Source: Chloranthus sessilifolius
Lineage: Eukaryota > Streptophyta > Magnoliopsida > Chloranthales > Chloranthaceae
Assembly (NCBI GenBank): GCA_021018995.1
Contig: CM037598.1
Coordinates: forward strand, 46,949,185 to 47,013,184
DNA: 64,000 bases
Direction: 5' to 3'
In this document: positions 22,900 to 34,699 of the stretch, in pieces
How positions within the stretch are numbered: the first letter of the stretch is position 1
Layout of the letters: each line of letters begins with the position of its first letter
Made by a program: the position numbers and the translations under genes
Notes under the pieces: model-generated
What the model saw: the letters and a program-made list of their open reading frames with translations, nothing else
What the model was told of the DNA's origin: nothing
Databases searched by the model: none

Positions 22900-24405
22900 C
22901 CCACCTTCACTTTTCATAACCTCCTCAGTTGTCATGTCCTACTAAATTATCATCCACATGGATAGAGGATGCTTCACCAATCATGTACTACTCCTTGGGG
23001 TTGGCTAAGGGTTAACTAGGTAGTCTACCCTCCTCTCTTTTGTTCAAAGCATTGCAGATTTGACCCAGTTGGTCCTCTATTTTCTTAATGCATTACCCAT
23101 GAGATTTCACAGTTTGGACTAAGCTCCCCAAATTCTGCATGGTTGCCAGCATTTGCTCTTCAAAAGAAGAGGATCTGGGCTATTGTAGGGGCAAGGCCAA
23201 CTGGTTGGGCTGTGGGGCAGGCAACTAAAAAATTTATCTAGGTGGGTATCCCTGGTTAAACTGGTGCTGAGGTCTATATGGAGCTACCAACTGCTGCTGC
23301 TGGGGTAATTATCTTATCTCCACCTCAAATTGGGGTGGTTCCTCCATGAGTACCCAGCAGGTTGCTGCCCAAATGCTTGGGCAGCATTGGCTTGCTTTAT
23401 AACAAAATTAGGGAATTGGTTGGCTGATGGACAATCTTAGAGTGAATGTGTGGGAGATTGGCATATCAGACATGCCTCCTCCCCTTGTATAACCATTCTA
23501 GGCTGCATCACATTCATCAATTTGTTAAACTTCAAGCTCAGGTTGTCCACCTTCTTCTCAAACTAACTTTGTACCTTAACTTCATACATTCCACCTCTAG
23601 GGGTGGACTCTTTCACCAATTTAGCTAGGATCTGGCTGTCATTGTGAGACTGTGCCTCCTGCTGCATGGAATTTCCCCCTATAATGTCAAACAGCTCCCA
23701 AGCCTCATCAGCTGTCTTGTGGGGGTAACTACCACCACATGAGACATCCACCATATCTCTGCTCTTGGGATTAATTCCTTGGTAAAATACTTGTACTAAT
23801 TGCCACATTGGAATTTGGTGTTGGGGGCATTATTTTAACATCCCCTAAAAACTCTCCCATGCTTCATAAAAATCCCCAGTTGAGGACTGAGTAAATGATA
23901 AAATACTTATCCTCATCTGGCTGGTCTTGTTCATGAGAAAGAATTTAGCCTTGAATTAGCTTTGGAGGTTACTCTATGTTTATATGTTGTTGGCTAGGAG
24001 CTTAGAGAGCCATGTGCTGGCTTTGTCCTTTAAGGACAAAGGAAAAAGCCCCAGTTTGGTGGCTTCAGGTCACAAGCCAACAATATTCAAGGTGGTGAAA
24101 AGTGCCAAAAATCGGTCAATGTGATTGCAAGGATCTTCCTTACTAAGCCCATGGAAGGAAGGAAGCATATTGATGGTGGAGGACTTGATTTTATAGTTTC
24201 CTTCCATTGAAGGGAATTGTATGCAGAAGGGAGAAGTGTAATCCCCAAGTGCATTGTACTCTTTCAAGGTTCTTTGCCTCTCAATCATGTTAGCTGGCTC
24301 GGTTTCAACAGTAGGGCTTTGTGTGGTGCTTCTTAGTCTAAGGATCCTTTCAACCTCATGATTTGGAGGTTCCAACTCAGGGTTAAGGGACCTTCTTCCA
24401 AGCAT
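22900..24405 (-). pseudogene. gag: Gag of element B, broken
   Basis: ATG at 24405 starts MLGRRSLNPELEPPN. The N-terminal frame runs to 24070. The core is in pieces, including FYQGINPKSRDMVDVSCGGS near 23700-23800, then the zinc-knuckle region near 23430-23470, where the His is followed by a stop in place of the next residues. Several stops and frameshifts. About a dozen codons are missing near 22970 relative to C, just before the pol deletion. Confidence 0.85.
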
Positions 24406-24751
24406 ACACCCACAAACTCAGCAAGTAAGGAAAAATGCTTACAGTACTCAAAGAACTCAAAGAATTTCTAACTAAATTAACAACTAACAAATTTACACTA
24501 AATTAATTACAGTGAATTTAACATCAAAGGACTGAGTTTCAGGGTAAAAGAAGTGCAAACAAAGCTAGCTAGACTCTAGCTATTGCTGTAGCTTTTCTCT
24601 TCTATAGTTGTCCAACTCTGCAAAATTAAAAAAAAATCAGTAGTACTTTTATTCTACTATGGCACAGCTACAAAGAATTTTCTAAAATGAAATATAATAC
24701 AACCCAAGTCTATTGAAAAGATCAAGATCCTCGGCAACGGCACCAAAAACT
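24406..24751 (-). promoter_or_regulatory. Leader and primer binding site of element B
   Basis: Primer site at 24728-24745 reads TGGTGCCGTTGCCGAGGA on the minus strand, 16 of 18 against tRNA-Asp. The leader to the gag ATG is non-coding and similar to that of C. Confidence 0.82.
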
Positions 24752-27467
24752 TGTGATTTTATTTTTATGTGCTGATTTTATTGTTGTGTGGTGAGAATAA
24801 ATTAAAAATCAAAGTAAAATAAAAGATGGAGATAGCACAACTAAAATAATCCTAAGCTTGCAAGATACAGGGCTATTGTAGCAAGTTTTGATAAGTAAGA
24901 GTTTGTCCCACAGAGAAATTGATCTAGAATCCAAAATGGGCTATAATAGTAGGCCTCCAGATCTGGCTACAGATCTGACAATCCTAAAGAAAGGGAGTTG
25001 CGTGCCACAACTACACTAAATTACCTACTAAAGAGAAAAGAAATAAAGTGCAGTCCTATCCTAAGAAAGGGTTATGAAGAAGGTGGTGATAGTGTGTAAA
25101 AATAAAGATAAAAGGATGAGAAGTAAGCAGTCTAGGTTAAGGTTTATTCAATTATGTAACTCAGATTTAGGGCTCTCTCTGCAACAAATCCTTGCTGAAG
25201 TGCTATCAATAACCTTAGTAAGGTAGAAGAATCCAACGTAACCCATGCCATTTGGGGTGTCCTTAAGGCTATAGTCTGTCTACTCAAATGGCCATAGTCT
25301 ATCCAATAGAGTCTGTCAAATCCCATTGATTAAGTCAAAAAAGCTAACCTAATCCAAAGGAGTGGGTTTATCAAACATAATCCAATGAATTAAATCAGGC
25401 CATGAATACCATTGCAGACACTATGTTTGTCAGGCTACATGCTCCCCATGTCTGCGTACATATCTGGCTGACATTCGTAGGAGTTTTAAAACTAGGAAGA
25501 TCAGATGGCAATCAAAGGATCTAAAGGTTAAGTGAATGGGCTATTCTTAAATACACAAATCCGATCGAGAAACTAATGGAACCAAAAGATCCATAGAATT
25601 AAATGGACTTTAAATCAACAATTTATTGCTTAAAAATAGCTTGCAATAAAATTTCCTCACAGCTGCAATCACTACAGAGGAGCTAGATCTAACTTCTGAT
25701 AGTGGTCAAGTGAAACAGAGGGGAGATTATTCCTGCACAATCTCTCACCAGGCTACAAGGTCAAGTGCAGAGAAAAAGAATCCATCTTTGATCTGTGACC
25801 AAGATTTTCCTAGGGCTATAGTCTGTGCACTCTAATGGTCACAGGCTATCCACAGAGGCCCCCTTACCCACAAATGATGAGATAGAACATGTAAACTACT
25901 ACTGCCACCATTGTCCCAAGGTTACAAGCTCAAGCTTCCATCGGCCTTTTAATAAGCTCAAATCCTAAATGCATGATATAGCCTGAACAAAACTACGGGC
26001 AAATAGGAAAATAACAGATTAAGTAAGCATTCAAACACAAATTCCATTGATCTGATGTTACCAACAATGAAATCTCTCAAGGCAACAGCCTTGTGCACAA
26101 TAGCTCAACACAAAATCTCAATGTTTAAATGACCTATTACAAAACTTAAATAAAACTACACCTAAATGCTTACTAAAGATTTAGCCAACAAGTGCTGGGC
26201 TAAGACGGAAGAAAAAATGGAAAAGAGGTGATTAAACCCTAACTCTAACCCTAATCTGCTTGAGCTCTCAGCCGACAGAGGTTGAAGGAAAGAGTGATTG
26301 ATAGTTTCTAAGTTACAATCATAGCTTAAATACTTATGTTATGGCCGAGAAAAGAGTAAACCCTAATTTTTCAAGTAGATGTGGCACTGTTACAACTCTT
26401 AGATGTCTTGAGATGCATGCATCAGAATTCATGCTTCGAGATGTGTGCCATAGACCTGAGAAAATCCCTAAAAGGTCCTTAAGTTAAGATTGAGAAGTGG
26501 AGAGCCCGAGCTTCGCGAGGCTGGCTTCTGCATATCACTTCTGTCGTGCATCTACAGAGTGTTTGTAGGGTAGAGCTTGGCTTTGAATACTTCTATCTCA
26601 CGCAGTAAGACTATGGATGATCGCGCAACTGCTTTAACTTCGAATACACTCGTGCATAAGGATATTCAGTGTTTAGCTTGCTCATGTAGTAGAGCTTTAG
26701 AAGTTTTCTTTCACGAAGTACTCGTGCAGATGCCGTTGCATCTCGCTCGGTTCACGGTTTAGCTTCTAGGTGCGCGAGAGCAGTACGAGAGGATTTCTAG
26801 GCGTCTCTCTCTTCCAGAGCCACGTGAGAACTTCACGAGGTCTTTGTTGTTGTTCACACCAATTGATCTCACGGGGTAGTGCGCGGCTGTATTAAGGCTT
26901 GATCCTTGCGAGAACTTCGCGAGCTGTATTTTTGAAGGCTTAGTGCATGAGAGCTCCATGAGTTTCTTCACATGTTGATTGCAGTTGAAGTGCAGAACTG
27001 CTGCGTGAGAGATTGCTTTGTGATAACCCCTTCATTGAACTGTGTGACTTCTTCACGAGCTCGAATATGCTGCATGTCTTAGCTACACAAGGGAGCTTTT
27101 TCAGTGAATTGAACAGTGTGAGGTAGCACCTTAGCTGTGTGAGATAGGTCATTGGCTCCTCTGCTGCTATGCCCATGCATCTGTTGCAGCTTCCTCCACT
27201 TTCACCTATTATTCTTTTATCTACTAGACTTCCTTGGTCCATTGTGACATGCAAAATAGTCACCATGGTGTTCCATCACTTTCTGGTTCAGCTGTCATCT
27301 TTTGCTTGAAATCTCTCTCTCCTTAGCACCAAAAGCATAGACTTTATGTTAAACTACACAATTTGTTACTAACTGTAGAACAAGCTAGAAAGGAGTTATT
27401 AATCACCTTCAAGGTCCAGCAAAGGCTAGGTTAAGAGGTAAAAAGTGGTACTTTTCAGTGAATAACA
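24752..27467 (-). repeat. 5' LTR of element B (2716 bp)
   Basis: Minus strand starts TGTTATTCACTGAAAAGTAC at 27467 and ends AAAATCACA at 24752. Same subfamily as C. CG-rich words are at about 26500-27140, a telomere-like run at 26234-26254, and quasi-palindromes near 25265-25300 and 25810-25845. Confidence 0.9.
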
Positions 27468-27720
27468 CTCTCTCACCCTCAGGTATCTCACCCTCAACCC
27501 TCTCACCCTCATCCTCAGCGACCCCCTGCTCAATCTCGAGCATCTCCTCCCTGACCCCCAACTAGTCAACCTTCAGTACCTCCTCTCTAATCACCTTCCC
27601 AATGTCCACCTCCCCAATAACGTCGGTCTAAACCTCAGAAGTCTCACCTATCTCTGCCCCTCACATCCTCTCTAACTCATAAACAGTAAGATTGCACCCA
27701 CCCATACCCTCACCCTCCAT
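27468..27720 (-). pseudogene. First exon of a PMD-type gene (copy b), cut by element B
   Basis: ATG at 27720 starts MEGEGMGGC; the frame is acidic (GEVDIGK, EDEGERVEGEIPEGE) with two or three stops. It aligns with exon 1 of the PMD gene at 51024, as does its 5' UTR and TATA box. The end at 27468 is the edge of LTR B, so B inserted into this exon and the PMD domain itself is lost. Confidence 0.6.
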
Positions 27721-27888
27721 CCTAGAATGAAGAGCTCGAAAAACTGAAGAGAACAAAGGAAACGACGCTTGAAACGGATGGCTAAATAGCAAAATATCAT
27801 GAAAATACAAAAATTAGAGCACAAAGAAATAAGGAAACAGAGAATCGAAGACTAAAATGAATCGTGTGATAAAATGAAAAGCTTTGAA

Positions 27889-27897
27889 CTATTTATA
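27889..27897 (-). promoter_or_regulatory. TATA box of PMD copy b
   Basis: TATAAATAG on the minus strand about 170 bases before the ATG. Upstream (27900-28260) are GCGC-type words such as GAGCGCATGAATTTATGCGC, similar to those upstream of the TATA boxes in the LTRs of this family. Confidence 0.55.
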
Positions 27898-28260
27898 GGA
27901 CACGCTAAAATCGGGCGCATAAATTCATGCGCTCAAACCAATCATGCACCACTCTCACCGCACTTAATTCGAATCACACGACCGGTCTTGAGCGCGTAAC
28001 CTAATCGTCGTCCGCTCAAACCAACCCGACCATTTGGTTGCACGCAGTCTAATAACCGTGTAATCACTTAAGCATCCACACAGTGGCGTGTGAATGCCAA
28101 TGGTCACCCGTACAGTGACCAGCCACCGCCCTAATCACACGCCAGGTACCATGCGTTTAACTCGGTCAAATGACCATGTACTGGCGCTTAACGACGTTCT
28201 GACACTCTGAACGCGTGTTCACCCTCTGGCACACAATTTATTTAAGCACTCGGAGTGAAG

Positions 28261-29940
28261 CGCAGAATTCCCCAGAAACACAAAAACAAAATGCCCAGGA
28301 TAGCGCGTTCACAGGCCTAAATTGGGTGACTTCCGACACTAATTATTGGCCTAAACCATGCTCTTGTTAAGATCAATCCAAATACTCCTGACTTAGAACA
28401 TATATACCCCAAACAAAACTGAAAAAATTCCCCCCAACATCATTTATACACTTCAACTAAGACCAAACTAAACAAAAAAATGAAGAAATGCCCCCACTTA
28501 CACACTCCAACTAAGACCAAGCTAAACTAAAAAATAAAATAAAAAAGAAGTGCCCCCCATCATTTATGCTCTTAAACATAAGCTAAAGTAAACCAAAATC
28601 TGCTCCCAACACACCCCAAATCAAAATCAGTAAACCCAATCAAACCAAACTCAAAGAAATATTAAATAAATAAACATCACATTCAAAACAAGTCAAATAA
28701 GCTATGAAATAAACTAAACCTAAATTTACAAATGAAATAAAAAACATAATCACTTCATAAATAAATAAAATAATTACAGAATACAGCGAGAATATGCCCT
28801 CTGAATATACAACTTAAAACAAGAAACTTAAAATCTGCATGTTCAAGCAATGTATGAATCCGGATTTATTCGGCAAACCAAAATTCCCATCTTCCCCTCT
28901 TCCCTTAGCATGGCAGCAATTCGACTGCTACCTTGTATTTCCAATCCTGTCAATTCTCAATAATCCATGCAATAAACACAACTCTTTGGGTCAAACTCTC
29001 GGGATACAAAAAACAAGGGAAGAAAAGACATTAATGAAAAAGAAAATGCCCAAAACAAAAAATGCCCCAAATACTTTTAATCCCAAACTTGGAATAAAAT
29101 TCAAAACAACAAGAACCCAAAACTTTTAGCTCACACATTTATAAACTATACCTCCTGAATTACCAAATGACAAGTGTCACATCTTTAAACCCTTTTAATC
29201 TAATTAAATCTAAATCAAACACATACCCCCTCGAAAGACCACAATCCATGACAAACCCAGATGAACCAATAATCACACAACACTTACCCCTTCAAGGAAA
29301 CACAAATCCCAAAACAAAGTAAACAAGCCGATAAGATTTGAACACTTAACACCCATCTAAAACTTTTGAAAACTCACACCTTTTAACAAGTGTCACCTCA
29401 AGTCAAATAAAAGGCTAGAACAAAATATCTTAAACCTTAAATTCAAAAAAAAGAAACTCTCTAAAAAATAAGACACTAAATTATTCGGGACCTTGCCAAG
29501 AAAAATGCCCCCAGCCAAACCCGTCAGAACCAAGTAAACCCTCTTAACAAATCCCATAAAAGAAATTGAACTTCAAGTTAAACTAAATCCTAAAATAAGT
29601 CAAACAAATCACGTAAATCTATCTAATCCGCTAATAAGTTTAAATGAATAAACAAGCACGGCGAAACAAAAAAATGCCCTTTATTTATAATTTAAAATTT
29701 TACAAGTATCACCGGAGGAATACCTCTTGAATTTACAACCCAAAACGAAACCTAAAACTTTAACCTACAACCCAAAATGAAGACTGGGTTCAAAACCGAG
29801 ACGAAGCGAGGAGCAGATTCCGCTTGGAGCGTCCAATCGGAGACTTCAGGGAGAATTGGTTGGGAAATACATCCCTCCACTTTTTACTCTTCTTTTACTA
29901 TCTTCACCTCCACCACCACCGCCTCCTCAACGCTGCCTTC
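28261..29940 (-). other. Spacer between two antisense PMD remnants with repeated 3'-end-like segments
   Basis: On the plus strand an A/C-rich, non-coding stretch with recurrent AAATGCCCC words. On the minus strand, segments ending near 28770 and 29670 resemble each other and the region just after the PMD gene at 54760-54820 (GTATANNCAGAGGG/GGGGTAT followed by AATTAT runs). A third, weaker one is near 29140. They may be old 3' UTRs of PMD genes whose bodies were deleted. Confidence 0.35.
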
Positions 29941-30060
29941 ACTGCTCCCTAAAAGGGACTGATGTGAAGACTAGCACTCTCAATCCCAATATCGCCCACT
30001 CCCAGAATGACGCCGTCCATGAGCATCTTCTCAGGACGAAAATCATGTGAAATAACGAAT
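29940..30060 (-). pseudogene. Probable 5' end remnant of a second PMD gene (copy a)
   Basis: Minus strand TTTCACATGATTTTCGTCC and the following bases align with the 5' UTR/first-codon region of the T2 copy at 46300-46390 (TTTCACATGATCTTTAGCC). The ATG used by the other copies is not preserved. Short and uncertain. Confidence 0.35.
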
Positions 30061-30428
30061 ATAGGAAGAAATGACATCCCAATTGGACGGTTAGATTGCC
30101 AGATATCACTAAAACATGAATTTTAGAACACAAGATATCTAAAAAAGGTTAAAACTCAAGACTAAACCAGAGAATGAAAAATAAATGAAAGCTCCCTCGC
30201 TTACATAGAATACGAACTCAATCCCGCGCATAGCCACGTGTGTTTAATTTGATCACGCCCCACGCACATTGTGCACAATCCAAAACACGTGCTTCAATCC
30301 GAGCGCATAATGAAACCATCACCTGCGCCAATCACGCGACACTCCAATCACGCGCACTCCATGAACCGTGCAAATTTATCAAACGACACACTACCGCTGC
30401 ACGACCTGAAAGGTCACCCGTACACTGA

Positions 30429-30433
30429 CCTAG
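30429..30433. repeat. Target-site duplication of solo LTR E (left)
   Basis: CCTAG before the LTR; CCTGG at 32522-32526 after it, one mismatch. Confidence 0.7.
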
Positions 30434-32521
30434 TGTTAAGCAGTGAAAAATACCATTTTTTACCTCCTAACCTGACCTCTGTTGGATCCTTGAGCTGACT
30501 AACAAGGTGTTTTAAGTATGTTTTATAGATAAGCAATAAAATCTAGCCTTAGTGTAGATATCCACTTAAAAAGGCCAAAGAAACAATCTGCTCCTCATTA
30601 TGTGTTCACAACAGCCCAAAGGCCTGTCAGTCACGCAATCAGAGCTGTATAAAATCATGAGAAGGTCATGGGATCAACAAGGCATGCTTGAGACCAAGCA
30701 TAGTAGCAAAGAAGACAAATTGAACCCACCAAGAGGTTGTTGAGTGCTAATGGATGAAAGACATCACACCAAAGATAGGTGCCAGCTGAATAAACTCAAG
30801 GCAGAAGCTGTCGAGAAGTTATGAAGCTCAAATGCCGATCTGCCAAGAGGATCCATTAAGCTATTGCAAGGTTCCAGTTGCTTTTCTATAGGTTGTGCTT
30901 ACTGTAAAAGAATCTTGTCGACACCTCACCTAAAGGTGCAGGGGAAGTTGCGAGGTTCAACTGAACTTATCGAGTAGATAGAGAGAAGCTTTCGACAGGA
31001 CCTTTCAGAACCTGTTGAGATGATCCCCAACTTGTCAAACACTTCACCAAGTCGACAAGTTGATTGTAACCTGTCGATAGGATTAACAAGGAACTGAACA
31101 GAAGGTATCGAGAGCCACTTCAATCCTGTCGAGATATGACAATCTTATGGACTTGTGCACTTCAACTTAATGCGAGGTTTTCCAAACCTATCGAAATACA
31201 GAGCAAGCAGACTAATACCCTGTCGAGAAGTTCCCTGAACCTCTCAACATTCATTTTGGGAACTTCTCATGGCCCTTCTTCAGCAGCTACAACTTCTGAA
31301 TTTCGGGCACACGATCCAAGGCATGACAGCGACCCTTGGGGGGTATTTTTAGTATTCAACTAAGCATGAGCGGGAACTCTCACTTCCTCACATGTACTTG
31401 TCAGTTGTGAACCAATAGGAGAAAAGCTTCTAGAAGAGGGATTAGCCAAATCAGCATAACTGCATTTTTCTTTTGAGTTCTGATTGGAAGAAACAGATCT
31501 GAGAAAAAAGTATAAATAGAGGAGCAATCACATTAAAGATCACCCAGAAAATGAGAGAGCCAGAGAGCCTAGTTTGAATTCATTTTCCCTCCAATTTTCC
31601 CCTCCCTTCTCCCTCTTCTTCTTCCTCGCTTTTAGCCATTTATGGTTGGCTAAAACTTCTCGAGTAGCTAGGGTAAGGTTATGAGCTATAATTAAGAGTT
31701 TCAGAGGCTTTGTAATGGATTGGATGCTGCACAGATTGTAGATCTGGGCACAACATTGTAAGTAGTGACATTACAATGAAATCGTGGGATTTAGAGTTAA
31801 TTCTGAGCTATACTTTATTTATTCATATTTGATTTTCCTAGTTTGGATACTCCTGTGTGCTAGCCAGAAATGGGCCGCTTGTAGCCTGGCATTCACAACA
31901 TCTACAATGGTTAACCTATTCTAATCAAGACCATTGGCTAAAGACAATCTCTAGGATGATCTGTGACCATTCAAGTGGATAGGTCATAGCCTTAGGATTG
32001 CTCTGATTCTCTGGTTAAGATCAGATTCTTATACCATGCATCTGCCGGGGTCGAACCTGGGGAGGTTGTAGCCAGAGGAAGGATTGTTGCATATTTGATC
32101 TAAGCGTTGCCTTTGATTCATTTAATTTTCAGTGAAAGACAAAATCCCTAGCTGCTGCTCTCCATCCTTTGATTTTTAATCCATTTTCCTTCACTTCTGT
32201 GTTTTCTTAAAATCTGGATCAACTGCATTTAATTTCTGTAGTTTGTAGTGACAAAAACCCAAAACCTTTCCTCTTTCCTGTTTTAGTGTAGCTCAAATTA
32301 GGATAGAGTGTCAGATCTATTGCAGATCTGGAGATTTACCATAGTTTATTAACATTTTCCCATAGACATACCCTTACTTACCTATCAAAACTTACTACAA
32401 CAGCCTTGTATCTTACAGGTCTAGGAGATTGTAGTTGTGTTGAATCTACCCTCTGTCTTAATTTGATTTGATTTTACTTTTACCATTACACACTAAATCA
32501 GCACACTCGATCTACCCAACA
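30434..32521 (+). repeat. Solo LTR E (Athila-type, same subfamily as D), 2088 bp
   Basis: Starts TGTTAAGCAGTGAAAAATAC, ends TCTACCCAACA; no primer site or polypurine tract adjoins it. Near-perfect five-base duplications flank it, so it arose from a complete insertion by LTR-LTR recombination. U3 holds words of the type CCTGTCGAGA and TCGACAAG (30850-31260) in place of the GCGCGAG words of A, B, C and F. TATAAATAG is at 31511-31519. One quasi-palindrome is near 31960-31995. Confidence 0.85.
31511..31519 (+). promoter_or_regulatory. TATA box of LTR E
   Basis: TATAAATAG about 250 bases after the U3 word array; the clearest LTR promoter in the window. Confidence 0.7.
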
Positions 32522-34616
32522 CCTGGTGACGACTCGATCACGTGCTACAATTATAGTGCATAATTCAATCACACGCACGGTTACATGTGCGTAAATGACC
32601 CCTCAAACCTGCGATCGCACGCCTAGAAACAGGCATGCAATCATATTGAGCAACCTAAAATAGATGCGCAATACCTAACTTTGGATGAAATCTGCACCCT
32701 CACACCTTTTTATCACATAACGGTCAAAATTCTTCTGTCCCATAGCGTAGCCTCACAGGCTGTTCTGGCAGAAAAGAAAGACCTACTCACCCATCCCATC
32801 GCATACCCTTGTATGAGAAGGAAGCATCGACAATACCCATCCCCATCATGATAACATGTACACATACGATATCACCTCAATATCCAGCCCCATTGTAATA
32901 AATTTGCTATGTCCTCATGGCCCATCACGAAAAGCCAAAAGCAAATCTCCCGAAAACGAGGGACACACCGCCTAAAAAAAAACTAAGCCAATCATGACGT
33001 AACCACAACGTGATTCTTTCATAACCCAAGATCTCCCATCGCTAACGACGTTCAGTCGACATCCCGTCGCGAACATCACTACTTGAAAAAAAAAACTCCG
33101 ACAACACATGCCACGCCGTATGACAAAAAGAGGGAAATATTGATCATGTCTCGTCACTAAGGCAAAAGGGTCTCTCTCTCTCTCTATATAATTGATCCCC
33201 ACGTCTCACCAGGACTGACCCAGCACGCAGCCAAAGAAAGGTAGAACCCCCAGGTCCCATCACGACATCATTCCTCTAAGACATTTTATCACACCGACGA
33301 CCACCAACCCCTGCCACAATGGACCCAAAGAGAAGAAAGCTCCAAAGTCCCATCGCGGTACCACTCCCAATAACTCACCAGTCCCATCACGGACCACACA
33401 AGCTACACGTAATCCAGGTAAGTATCAACCCCAGGTAAGTACTACCCACTTTTTTATTTTACTCAATATCCCTCATAAATATATAGTTAGCTATGATTAA
33501 GTCAAATATTTTCAAAACCCGTCTCTCTCGACTCGCGAATCACTATAGTCTTCCCATAAGAGACAATAATTAGTACTCACCGAGAAGGTTAGACGGAGTA
33601 TCCGGCATGCCAAGTGTCGTTTTGACAACCACAATAACAATCGGGTCTACAAATCTCATATAGGTGGATCTGCTCAGCGATGTCTCGGAAGCTACGTTTT
33701 CTGCCGTTTTACTACCAAATTGATCATAAGTTAAAATCCCTAAAATTTTAAAATTTCAATCCAAAATCCCCTTACTAACAAAAAAAAATAAAAAAAAAGA
33801 GAAGAAAAGAAGAACAAAGAAATAAGATAAATAGACCCGACTCACCTTTCTTTAAATACCAAAAAAAAATCTGATTATGCACCCCATCACCCGAGCACAA
33901 TAAGTTACACTTAAACCTGACCTTTAACTCCTAAGACCCCTAAACTCACAATCAAGCGCATTCCCACTACATAGAATTGGATCAAGCGCATACTCCACTT
34001 CACAGAATCATTTGTTCAGATGCATTTGGACTAGAATTCCCAACTTAGAGGCTGACTCCAGATGAATCAAGCGTACGTGCCACTACGCAGAATTCAATTG
34101 AGCACACCTCACAAGACCCATGCCGCAATTACCAGCCCAAATCGGCAATTTCCTTGGGAAACTGAACATTAAGTATATTTAATCTAAGAACTTACAAACG
34201 CCTATTGGAAAAGGAATGCCTGACGCGCATTGGTGTGAGCAATGACGCGCCCGGTCTGACATGACTTACAAAAGTCTTCGATATTACATGATATTTTATT
34301 TTATTATTATCAGTCCCTGGACCTTGTTTTGGATATTTGATTGATGTCCTGGTACCTCGATTGGGTAAAATCACTCTGTTTGCCTGCGCCATGTGACGGA
34401 ATGCGACATGCACCCATAGACTCAGAATGTGCCCTTCGACAGCTACCATTTGCCCTTCAAATTCTTCATTTTAGCTTGCGCTGATAGATAAGAAAGCCAA
34501 GCATGTCATGTTAGCATCTCTAGTTCACATTTGTGATTTCCAAAGAGAAACGAGAAGTCACCTCAAATGAGGGGTGTCTACTTCTTCGACGCGTTCTTAC
34601 TTCGCAAGAGCATGCT
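32522..34616 (+). other. T1 region upstream of the LTR, with CCCATCGCG word array and a conserved antisense peptide
   Basis: No long ORF. From 32740 to 33425 words like GTCCCATCGCG and CCCATCACG recur every 30-90 bases. At 33600-33695 the minus strand encodes a 32-residue stretch that is 26/32 identical to 47734-47829 in T2. From 34150 to 34616 the sequence is alignable with T2 48000-48600. A CT dinucleotide run is at about 33170-33188. Confidence 0.5.
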
Positions 34617-34629
34617 GAAGAGGGGTAGC
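34617..34629 (+). promoter_or_regulatory. Polypurine tract of T1
   Basis: GAAGAGGGGTAGC directly before TGTAGATACCCC; T2 has GAAGAGGGAAATC in the same place. This sets the plus orientation of these LTRs, since their ends (TGTAGATA and TATCTACA) are inverted and uninformative. Confidence 0.7.
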
Positions 34630-34699
34630 TGTAGATACCCCATTTTCCCTCTCAGAATATATAAATTTATTTGGTCAACCTTTGACCTCATATCCCCGA

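Larger units (their letters stand above)
22350..27467 (-). mobile_element. Element B, proximal piece (5' LTR, gag, spacer; pol missing)
   Basis: Minus-strand Athila-type element. From right to left: 5' LTR, primer site, leader, gag, and then directly the post-pol spacer. Compared with C, everything from the gag tail to the end of integrase (about 3.9 kb in C) is absent. B therefore depended on enzymes from relatives after the loss. Its right end abuts the first exon of a PMD gene at 27468. Confidence 0.88.

Noticed and set aside
28839-29129. Plus-strand 96-residue ORF in the A/C-rich spacer
   Set aside because: Low-complexity Lys/Asn/Pro composition, no relative in T2 or T3, and it lies opposite PMD 3'-end-like segments.
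34192-34449. Minus-strand 85-residue ORF before LTR T1
   Set aside because: Not conserved as a frame in the aligned T2 region (48040-48430).
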